64,000 nt of DNA from Siphonodentalium dalli (Eukaryota; Mollusca; Scaphopoda; Gadilida; Siphonodentaliidae), in contig CP136068.1 in assembly GCA_032622095.1 (NCBI GenBank), forward strand, positions 151,803,151-151,867,150. Direction: 5' to 3'. The position numbers and the translations under genes are program-made. Below the pieces are notes generated by a model. The model saw only the letters and a list, made by a program, of their open reading frames with translations, did not search any database and had not been told where the DNA came from. Positions 36,263 through 46,900 of this stretch are shown here, piece after piece (position 1 is the first letter of the stretch; each line of letters begins with the position of its first letter).

Positions 36263-37365
36263 AAAATAAAAGCTTCTTTCTTTGTGTGATTTTACCGAGA
36301 CAAAAAAGTAATCGGTCCACCAATATCAGCGCTATCTTAATGTAGGACACCAAACACCCAATATGATACAAGGACCACCAGTCGACAAGATTAGTGCATG
36401 GGCAAAATGCTTATCTGGTAAATTCGTAAACTTGCAGACTGTTCTCCTCACAAAAATCATAATTAACTAACATATACTTAACTCGTGATCTCGTGTTCTT
36501 TAATTGCCATGCGCACGCATACATAATCATGTATATGTACAGGAGCCAATATCTCGATATTATATATTCTATTATTTCGTTATTAGCACCTCAAGATTGT
36601 GCCATTGAGAAATGATTTATTATATTGACAACGTGGGTAACAGGAAAAGAACCCATCATGGTTATGCCACTCCCTCACAATAAGTACACCATACTTATGA
36701 GTTATTACGCCCTATACTATGGGTGTTTACTGCTACGCTGATCTGGCCGTGCCAGTTGGGCGATGGGGATATCTCGCAGAACAACACGTTTCGGGTTTCA
36801 CGCGATGCGATTTATTTTAAGAAGTTGTAGTAAGGCTGATCTGGTCGTGGCAATGGAGCTATAGCGATGGGTATATCTCGCAGTACAACACATTTCGGGT
36901 TTTCGTGGATGTATCTTCGCGGATGTCTCATTGTTGCAGTATGTAACTTTTATGCCTGCGTTAATTGCTTTTGATATTTATGTATGCACAATGGCTGGGC
37001 CACTCTTGAAGATTTTATTGCGGGAACGCAATGCTTAATATGACAGCTAACTTTGCTCATGACGTATGTCTCAGTTGGAATGAAGAATAAAGGTTGTATT
37101 GCGAAGTATCGGACGTGTACTTAATCCGCTTAATAGATTTTTGGTCCGCATTTAGACGCTTTCTGGTGTGGTAACTGAGTAACCTCCAGTGATAAGCCGT
37201 AGTTTTTGTAATAATTTGAAGGATTAGTTGTTTTAACGGAATTCTGAGGTGGTGCATTCATGAAACGAATATATTTTATATTTAATGTGTATATATGCAT
37301 AATAATATGATATTGATGGCGTTACCATTTCTGACTGGTTTTCTTGTTGTTGATGCTTTGTTGAG

Positions 37366-38369
37366 AACCCCTGTCACATTCGGCTGCGATCAGGCCGGCG
37401 CTTGCATTGCGCTGCAAAAGTATCAAAGCGCCAAGCTAAACGCATTAAGGCCTCCAATAACCGATTGGTGACGCAGTGGACACAAGCTATGATGGGAGAG
37501 GGTCCCCAATGGTCGCCCGTGAGCGCCAGAGCGCGGCGCTTGTTTTGTGCATGCACAAAATAAGCGCAAAGGTTCGGCGTTCTGACCAGGGCGCAGTACT
37601 ATCGCCGTGACAGCGCGAAGCGAGCGACGTGAGCGTCACATTGACGTAGCAATGATGCATACAAGCTACTTGTTGTCGCAGCAAGAAATCAATCTTGTCC
37701 TCTGCGACTGCAGTAAACTTAATGAGACGCTCACTACGTGCATTCCCCGTCTTTATAACGCTCACTGCGTCTCTCTCCCGAACTTAGTGCGCTCTTACTG
37801 CGATGCCACGAGGCGTTATGGACTGGTTCCGGCCCATAGAACGTCCACACGCTGCTGCCACTGCGACTATGATGCTCGTTATACGTCAATGCGTGACATA
37901 TGGTGTTCTTCCGACGTTTCCAGCATATTTACACTACGATCCCACTTTGAAATGCGATCTGCTCACACACATAAATGGATAGAAAACAGATTGAGGACTG
38001 ATGACTGGAGCACGCAGGAGGCTCTATTTATACTCTCCGCGCCCACGCAGAGAACGTTTTGCAAACGTATTGAGAACGTACTATAGCAACGCAATGACAG
38101 CGATTTGGACGCACTAAGAACGTTTACAGCGTAGAGGAAGCGCAGTGAGAGCGCGTGAGAGCGTGAGACTTGGCAAAGGAGGAACACAATGGGTCGTACT
38201 AAGAGCGTAATCAAAACGTGATAAGCGGGATAGAAGCATACCTTGTTTTAAAAGTTTGACAATTTTTTTTGACAGTTTTCGCGCACCTCTTACGTGTTAC
38301 TCATATTTTGATACTTTTTCAACGCAGTGCAAGCGCCAGCCTAATCGCAGCTGAGTGTGACAGGGGTTT
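37366..38369. mobile_element. ~1-kb element with ~45-bp terminal repeats (CCCCTGTCACA)
   Basis: AACCCCTGTCACATTCGGCT... at the left and the inverse of ...CTGAGTGTGACAGGGGTTT at the right share GCTGCGAT.AGGC.GGCGCTTGCA and the AAAAGTATCAAA segment. The related sites near 4185 and 60815 (same surrounding repeat) lack it. Its interior is unusually GC-rich with many GAGCG/CGCTC strings. Open frames on both strands show no recognisable transposase. The target duplication was not resolved. Confidence 0.6.
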
Positions 38370-38469
38370 AACTTAATTATTGTGTGAATAAAACATTTAT
38401 AAACACCTAAAGCAGTTGTTCGTGACAAGTGGTTATAATGCTTATACTTTCACATGTACTTGTTTACGG

Positions 38470-38563
38470 TAGCAAACCATACTAACTGAACGTTAGCAAA
38501 CCATACCCACTGAACAGTTAGCAAACCATACACACTGAACGGTAGCAAACCATACTAACTGAA
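38470..38563. repeat. ~26-bp tandem repeat, 4 copies
   Basis: GTTAGCAAACCATACCCACT GAACA repeats four times with small length changes. Confidence 0.88.
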
Positions 38564-39164
38564 CAGTTCCAATCGTTGATCCATATACGCTTCTTACAAA
38601 TATAAGAGTTTCAATAGTGTGCTATATGTTCAATTCAAATAAAGCCAACAATGCCACGTTTCCATAAACAAACCACTAGCGCTAGCGGCGAGCACATTGC
38701 ACGACAATCGAGAGTGATTGGGCCTTTACAATGATCATCTCTACGTAGTAAGATGCGCTAAGTAAAGATTACAATATATTGATCAGAGATTACAATAAAT
38801 TTAGCGCGATTCGTAGGCGATGCGTACATTTTAAGTGATCTCCTATCACCATATTAATAGTTGCTAATGGCAACTTTAAATTCGAATTTAAATCGACCTT
38901 GTGAAAAGACGTTCAAATTTGCGGCGCAAATGTAAATTCATCAATTGACAAAAGCAGCTTAATTCGCCTTTGTTATGTGGTAGTGGCTGTGGGCTATAAA
39001 AGCCGATATTGTTTTCTCCACGGGCTCTGTTAATATGATTCGGCAAATGGAATTTTCTACCAAATACAAACTTTATAATTATGCACTCTAAATGAAGCTA
39101 AAAGGGTGATGTTAAACGGGCATGGCTGATTCGAGCTTCCAAATTTTGTCTACGTAATTTGGAA

Positions 39165-40110
39165 GGTGATATAAGATAGGTTGACAGATACATTAAATAT
39201 TGATATGCTCCAGGGGGGGGGTTGGAAAAATATTTCAGGCACGTATGGCATTTTTTCCCTTTCGATCATTTTTTGTACCCACCCACCCCCACCGCCAATT
39301 TTTTTTCCGTTTTCGGCAGTTTTTTCCGACCATTTTTTGACACCCACCCCCCCCCCCCTTTTAACACCAAAACAGAGATTTGCGGGGGGAAATTCACTGT
39401 AAACAGCTGTATATGAATTTCTGTGCATACTATTTATCATGGATGTTAACATGGACATGTAAATAGGAATGAGTCATTTTGAGGTCATTCGGCCAAAAAA
39501 ACATGGCTGCCAGCGGCCATCTTGGATTTCAAAATTTGCAACAAAATACAACACGATAACTGCCTGCAGTCAGTTTACAGTTAGAATTACATTATTTCTC
39601 TCATTCAAAGTGGGTTTGAAGCCCAACTTATTGCCAAAACACTAAAAAACAAGCAGGAATTTTTTTTTAGCTGTGGAAAAAATTGCTTGTTGGTGGCTTT
39701 GACCACCCACCCACCCCGGCATACGTGCCGGGAAAAAAAATTCACCCCCCCCCCTGTATGCTCTGGAAAAATACTTGCCATGGCCACAACCATTTCCCAG
39801 CTGTTTTCAATTCTTTTCACAGAAGTGAAATAAACTCTCTTTATTTTTACCATATCAGGAATAGAATTACACGGAACGATCTTTTATCATCCACGCCATG
39901 CAAATGTTTGTTTATTGTTTGTGAAACCCAACATCGTATTCAAAGTTGTATTTTTATGACTTCAACGCGTCTTTCTTGGACATAGAATGCCTGTAGAAAG
40001 GTAGTTCAACTAGTTATCGACCTATTTCGATTCCGGGGAAAATTCAAAAGCGAATATTATTAGGTGTATTTTGGAGCGCAAATCGCCATGTGGCTTTAAT
40101 ACGGATCTGG
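39165..40110. repeat. Dispersed repeat family I, copy 1 (with insertion)
   Basis: It matches 59600-60036 on either side of the G-tract transposon: TTCGAGCTTCCAAATTTTGT at left, and TATTTTTACCATATCAGGAA, TCTTTCTTGGACATA, ATTATTAGGTGTATTTT and GTGGCTTTAA at right. Confidence 0.8.
39211..39756. mobile_element. G-tract-ended transposon with TATGCTC duplication
   Basis: It begins CAGGGGGGGGGTTGG and ends CACCCCCCCCCCTG, flanked by TATGCTC on both sides (39204-39210, 39757-39763). The paralogous sequence near 59705-59725 lacks the insert. The ends share TTTCAGGCACGTATG / CATACGTGCCGGG subterminal repeats with 8600-8835. Confidence 0.75.
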
Positions 40111-40114
40111 CGGC

Positions 40115-41618
40115 TGGTTAAATTGGGACAAGGACCAGTCTAATGTGCGAAATTTGGAAACATCTGTCTTACTTTGGACTTCACGAATGTAAAAGTATAT
40201 TTGAATAATAGACTTTCATCTGAAAGTAGATACGAATGTTGAGTAAATTAACATGAAAGTAGATACGAATGCTGAGTAAATTAGCATTGCTATATGAAGT
40301 CCAGTCTGAATTTATATTGTGAGTATCATGTCGGTTTAGTGGCGCTATATGTGTCTATATAGTGTCTATAGTTGAATAGCCTGGTTCCTCGTCCAAAACT
40401 GGAAAAACGTAGTAACCTGACCCTCTTTGTCTCATTGGACAGTACGACTCTCTCCCGCGTATGGCGTATGTTATGGAGCACAAACTCCTCCTGCAAATAT
40501 GTTCACATGGGACATAAATATTCATATTGATTCACGTTGGACTGATTTGATTCTGAAATAAACCCATAGTGATCTTATTGCCCTTATTCGGTTGAATGGC
40601 GCGGGCCTCAGTGAAAACACACTATAAGGAGAGTGATTCTGGTAAGTCGTATCGATTAAAGGTACTCAATCCGATCAGAGGGTCCTATATTACTATTTCT
40701 TTGGCTTTGGGGGTAAAAAATATTTGATTCTAGTCGAGGAACCCACACATCAAAGCTCAGAGTGATTAGATATCGATTTTTGAAATCTATTAATTGTCGG
40801 AGATGTATAGCCCACAAGTTGGCAGAACCACGTGATCAAAACGGACAAATTGCGGGTATAAGATGAATAACTCTAAAATCAAGTGGTTATTATTGTTAAT
40901 AGTAAGCACTTTGTCTGTCAATTGGTCAAACCCTCTTTTTGAAATTTAAGTCGTACGTGGTACATGTATAATTATACGTTTGCACATATGTTGGCATAAC
41001 CACAGAAGCGACGTGGCTATTTTTTTATTATTTTTTTATTTATTTTCTGGTGTCTTGTCTAGTTAATCTAACAATCACTAAGTCGGTCTCATATATCCAA
41101 CTCATTTTATTTTTGTATTTGGGACGTGCGTGAGATTCAACATTACCATGTGCGATTTATGTAGGCATTATGTTCACTTTGTTTCATGAAATATCGATAG
41201 TCGATGCAATAGACATCCTGTAAATTTAAGAACATACTCTGTTGTTTGTTTGTTTTTTCAAGTATTGGTAGATATTCCACCATACGCATTGTCTCAAATT
41301 GATCGTGTCTATTTCAAATCGCTATAATACGTGCTCTCCAAAGGGAGCTTTTAAATCCATTCAAATGCGTGTACGGAACAAGGCCATCCAGTGTTTATGA
41401 GAAACACCATTAACACCATTTAGTAATGGTTGGAGCATACCAATAGTTATTTACCAGAAGCAATCGAGTCGAAGACGAGATTTATTTCGATAAAGAACTA
41501 TTCGCAAGCTCTTGGAGCACAATTGATCGCACACAGTGGGATTAACTGGAAATTCACGTTGGCCATGCCACACAACCCGTGAGTTGGCCGACAACGGAAC
41601 ACGCCTTCCAAATTGGTG
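40115..41618. other. Upstream region of the lectin gene
   Basis: It contains a family F partial copy (40545-40650), the family G repeat (40652-40795) and a 40-bp doublet GAAAGTAGATACGAATG..TGAGTAAATTA (40220-40285). No further exon recognised. Confidence 0.45.
40652..40795. repeat. Dispersed repeat family G
   Basis: The inverse copy lies at 32105-32248. Shared strings include CCTATATTACTATTTCT, GTAAAAAATATTTG, AGTCGAGGAACC and CAAAGCTCAGAG. Confidence 0.65.
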
Positions 41619-41965
41619 TTCTTTAGATGTATCAAATATCTGGGAACGATTTAATTGTGCTCTAACAACGATTAATACAGACGGTCGATACAGCAGACAT
41701 CGTTAGACACTGTTCTTTACATGTATCAAATATCTGGGAACGATTGAATTTTGCTCTAACAACGATTAATACAGACCGTTGATACAGAAGACATCATTAT
41801 ATACTGTTCTTTACATGTATCAAATATCTGGAAACGATTGAATTTTGCTCCAACAACGATTAATACAGACGGTTGATACAGAAGACATCGTTATATACTG
41901 TTCTTTACATGTATCAAATATTTGGGAACGATTGATTAATATACGATACAGCAGACATCATTATA
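41619..41965. repeat. 94-bp tandem repeat upstream of the lectin gene
   Basis: TTCTTTACATGTATCAAATA...CATCGTTATATACTG starts at 41619, 41713, 41807 and 41901, exactly 94 bp apart; the last copy is shortened. The array ends ~70 bp before the lectin ATG. Confidence 0.92.
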
Positions 41966-41970
41966 TATTA
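41961..41970 (+). promoter_or_regulatory. Possible TATA-like element of the lectin gene
   Basis: TTATATATTA lies about 65 bp before the proposed ATG, directly after the 94-bp repeat array. The spacing would allow a start site near 41995 and a short leader. TATA-like strings are frequent in this AT-rich sequence, so support is weak. Confidence 0.22.
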
Positions 41971-42032
41971 TCATCTGAACAGAACTGATCGCTCTTCAAA
42001 TATAGGACTGGTGATCAGCTCAGCATCTAAAA

Positions 42033-42354
42033 ATGTGTGCATGGAAGCTGTATCAGATTATAAATCTCAAATTGTTGAAGAATGTCATGATTTTGTCAAT
42101 CATTTTTGCTGGGGTGATGAAAGCCAACTCAACAACAGAGTTCGAACGGCGGGTTGTTGCGGATGGTGCTCTGGTTACAGGAACCTTGCTTGTCTCTAAA
42201 ACCGCTGCTAGAGCAACACGATGCGGATCAGCTTGCAGTCACAAGCAAGGGTGCACGACGTTCGGTTTCAACCCACGAACACATCAGTGTCTACAGTTCA
42301 AGTCCGGAGCGGCTGGATACATCCTCACAAAGACGGCGGAATGGGATCTATTCG
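42033..42354 (+). CDS. Exon 1: signal peptide and PAN/apple-like domain
   Basis: The exon opens at ATG 42033 and closes at a TTCG|GTGAGT donor (42355). It encodes the leader and the cysteine pattern C-x3-C-x5-C-x11-C typical of PAN/apple-type modules. The reading frame upstream of the ATG stays open for a few codons with no splice site evident, so an earlier start is possible but not required. Confidence 0.75.
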
Positions 42355-43905
42355 GTGAGTTTTTGTTTTAAGCTTTATTTAACCCCCTGATACTACTAAT
42401 TGCATTAACCGTTTCAGTGCTAGGGGCCGATCTCATCGGCCCTAATTTACGGTCTGTAAAATCGGCCCTAAAAAAAATTTAAAACTTAAAAAAAAATAAA
42501 AATAATTTAAATATATTTTTGGGTTGAAATTTGTTTTGGGTATGCTTAATAAGCATGCTATAGCGAATTTAAAAACAAACTGGATAAAACCTTAGGGGCA
42601 TGTTATAACTCAAAACTATCACCAAGTATTCATAGTAATAATTTTGATGCCCATGAAAAACCTAAGATTCCCTGGCACTAAACCTACAAAATAAGTCTGT
42701 TAAAGAATATAAGAAAAAATTATTAAAATTGTAAAACATTGTCAAAAATAATAACAAATGATGAAAAATTGTTAGGCCAATGCATTCTCTTATATATGCG
42801 AGGCGACCTGTGGTCGACTCGCATATATAGGAGAATGCATTGGCACAGGGTATATGGGTTGATACCAAAATCGGACCTGGCACTGAAAGGGTTAACAGTT
42901 TATACAGGTATGTACAAGAATAGAATGACAATTTCGAGGAATATTTGTATGTGATATATCTTATGAGATGGGAGAACAACAATAAGCAAGTGGCTTTTAG
43001 GGACGTCGTTCTCCCGTTCGGTCTTTTGGGCACTGTAAAATATTTCGAATTTTCATTTGTAGGTTAGCGTTTATATTCAGGGCTCGGCAGTATATATGTA
43101 TCATAGGTTGATTTGATTTGTGTATTGTGAGTAAGAAGGTATGTTTGACAGAGATAAATTGATGTAGTGAGTTATAGATTATAGACAATGTTACACGTCA
43201 TTTATTTATGCGGACGAATTCTTCGTTATTTTTATACGCCCGTTTGAAAAAAACAGTCAAAATACAGATCAAGTTCGATCCGCATGAGTTTGACTGAGTT
43301 ATGTCCCTTTTACAACTTAGATTTTACCTGATTTTCGGTTTCCGGATGATAACTTGTTATTGAAACAAGTGAACTGAACTAAATTTGGTATATTAGTTTA
43401 CCACCCCAAAATACAGTTCAAGTTCGAATATTGGTTTCGTCCGCATGATTTTGACTGAGTTATATCCCTTTTTTACTTAGATTTTACCTGAGTTGCGGTT
43501 TCCGGACGATAACTTTAAATTGAATCAAGTGAACTGAACCAAATTTGGTATATTAGTTTACCACCCCAAAATACAGATCAAGTTCGAATATGATTTTGGT
43601 TGAGATATGCCCCTTTTTCGACTTAGAGTTTACCTGATATGCGGTTTCCAGATGATAACTTTAGATTGAATCGAGTGAACTGAACCAAATTTGGTATACA
43701 GATCAAGTTCAAATATGGATTGGAATGTATATATATCTTTAATTCCTCCATATAAATGAAGATATGATATACACATGTAATACAAGAACATACAAAAACA
43801 ATAGAACATAGGAACGATAACATAACATATATACATGTACACACTTCATGTATGTGCAAAGCAAAACGAATATAGATGGAAACAGATCGGCCGGGCACAC
43901 GAACA

Positions 43906-43975
<70 letters not shown>

Positions 43976-46900
43976 CCGGATACAGATAGAGACAGTATGG
44001 GAAAATAGAATGAAATGAGTTAAGTTAGAGAAAAGTGGGGAGAAACAGAGAGGGGTTAATTGAAGCTAGATAATCCTAAATTCACGGAGAACTGTAGCAC
44101 CCAGCCGACCACACGACCAGATGTTCACTCACATCACAGTTGTCAGACACCGTTGTTGGACATTACAAACAAATAGTAGACCCAACACAACACCATTGTA
44201 TATAAGAGGGCTACCAATTATTTATATTTGCCAACAATGGTGACTTTCTTCTCCCACTGACTACATGTATATAAGTGACAAACAATTATGACGCCAATGA
44301 CGAACGATGGTTCCATTCGCACCACAGCGCCCTAGTCGCCTTCAAGAAGTATCTCAATATGGTTTGAGGTGGAATGCATGCAATGTCCAAAAGTTCAATA
44401 GGCAAATAGCCTAGAAAGAGGGCAATAAGTCTCTGCTGATCAAAAGAATCCACAAGTTGAAATGCCCCTAAAGGCAACATGTCTATAAAGTGATACCAAA
44501 AATGATTACGCGACGCTGCAAGTTCTGGGCAAACCGCTATAATGTGTTGCGGTAGGTCTATATAACTTCGCGCACATAACAGGCACTGAGTTTCGCCAGC
44601 AAAATTTCGGTAACACAGTAGCTGTGTCGCGATGAAAAATGACTCCTTCTCATCTGGGTACTTTTGGCAGACTTTCCATAAAAACGATAATTCTGGACTG
44701 CTGTGAACCAAACGAAATCTATCAAAGGTGGGTTCCGTGCGCACCCTGTGAGACCATTCAGATTTCCAAACATGACTGCCCTGTTTCGATAGGGTTTTCC
44801 AAACTGTTTTCTCTGGAAACAGAGCTGTTGATATGTATTGAGACATATAGGAGGACAAACTCCAGTTATCAAGAATACTGGATAGGTCCTGAAAAAACAC
44901 ATTCTTCGATCCAGTGTTGGATTCATATGAAAAGCTCAGTAATCTGATAATAAATACATCTTTAACAGTTTTTTTAGACTCGAGTAAACAAAATGACGAA
45001 AACAAGGACACTTTTCTACAATTAATGAATGTGATTAAAGGAGGAATACCAAGCAGACCCAAGACCATGTCTGTGCTAGTCCTAGTTTTGAGGCCTTGTA
45101 TAAGTTTGAGGCACATACGATGTGCTTTCTCTAGTTGAACAGTGTCCGATTGAGAGAGACCACACAAAAATTCACTACCGTATAAGCCTCGCGGTAAGAC
45201 CACGGACTTGTAAATCTTGAGAGAGCTCGCTGGGGTAATACCGCCTGCATGCAGGCCAGCATTAGCCAAAGAGAAGAAAGCATTCTTCGTTTTTGTACAA
45301 ATATTGTCAACAAGTTTTGAGCGAAAATTATATTTCTCAAGCGGAATACCTAAATGAGTAACACTGTCGGTTTCTGTTAGGCCACGAGAAGACATGTGCC
45401 AGTTCTTATGACGTTTAAGTGCTGCGTTAGCACTTTCATTGAAAACAATGACATGGGTTTTGTTTGGGTTGTATCTATAACGCCATTTCAAGCTATATTC
45501 GACACATATATCGACAAGAGACTGAAGTCCATATGCAGTTAAAGAGAAAAGTGCCATGTCATCGGCATGCGTTGGACACGTGCAATTTGCACCTTTCATC
45601 GAAAGGCCATATCCCGATGACTTTAGATTTGACAAAAGATCATTGATATATATAATATAAAAGAGGGGAGATAAGGTACCTCCCTGCCTTGTTCCTTGCA
45701 GCATTTGGGATCCACCTAGAGCAACCACCTTGGTATTTAATGCAGCAGCTAATATTGTTCAACAAGTGGTAAAATAGCCTCCAAATTTTCCCCTGTAATT
45801 GCCTCTTATGCAGTTTATACAATAAACCGTTTATCCAAACACTATCAGATTTAATCGAAATCCACTACAGATTATGGGTCATGTTTTGACTTAATCTTTA
45901 CAAACAAGGAAAATGTGCTTTGCGGTGTTTCTGAAGTATACTATTCATACCACAAACTTGTATGGATTGGTACTGGTAACAAGGTATATTAATTTCAACT
46001 TAAACTGTTTATATTTTGAGGTTTCTGAATGATAAACAAAATTGTGTATGTGAATTTTTCAGTCAAAAATACCACACTTGAAGTTATTGTGTTTTATTTT
46101 TGTTATTATTTCATCTTAAGTCAAAGGTTTCAAACAAATGAATTAAACCTTGTCCTACTCTACTCCAGAAACGGGCGCATTATGCCACGCCCCGACGGAT
46201 TATTTCATGTCGATATTCCCAGATAATAAGACTCGTCTGTTAAACCTGAAATAAGTATTGCTATTTATAGTACTATATTTATCACCAGTTAATGCATGAT
46301 CAAGTATGGAACAGCCATGCAGTGAATAAATTATGCTCAATTCAAATAGTTGTGCCAAGGTCATCGCTTTATTAAGGTCATTCCACATGGCGTTTGCCGG
46401 GCGTTCTCTGCGGCGACGGCGTTTTCTGTGGTAACGTTCATTTCACACCGGGCGCTAGCTCACGATTTTTACGGCCGTTTTCTGCCGTCCATAGCAGATC
46501 CAAGCTCGCGATTGTTTAATATAATTTCATTCTATAATTCCAGTTTGTGAGTTTTTCATGAGGGGGGGGGGGGGGCAAATTGAGGGAAAAGTGACTTCAC
46601 AAGCTTGATCTACCTTGATTTGAAATGGAATCGGACCCAAATACTAACCAGGCGACCCTGTTATTCCGCCAATAGTTGCCAGGCAGCTTCACTTATTTTT
46701 TTATTCTTGCACTCTTTCGTGTCATGCAGACATGCATGGCGTTGCACTTCAGTTGTCAGCATGTCGCTAAAGTCCTCCATCAGCTTTGTTGTCGCGGCGA
46801 CAAAGGAATGTGTCGCCTTCAAATAGGGCAAACACGCACGGATAAACATCCTATATAGAAGCAACCCAATTATCCTGCTGGTTTGCCACAAAGCGAGAAA

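Larger units (their letters stand above)
33491..37234. other. Gene-free stretch
   Basis: Besides the family F repeat (35385-35640) and the TTAA relic (36007-36262), nothing recognisable. GATCTGGTCGTGGCAATGG-type text is loosely repeated near 36740 and 36840. Confidence 0.45.

Noticed and set aside
37607-38086. 159-codon open frame in the CCCCTGTCACA element
   Set aside because: The overlapping antisense strand is also open, composition follows GAGCG/CGCTC repeats, and no transposase motif is visible.
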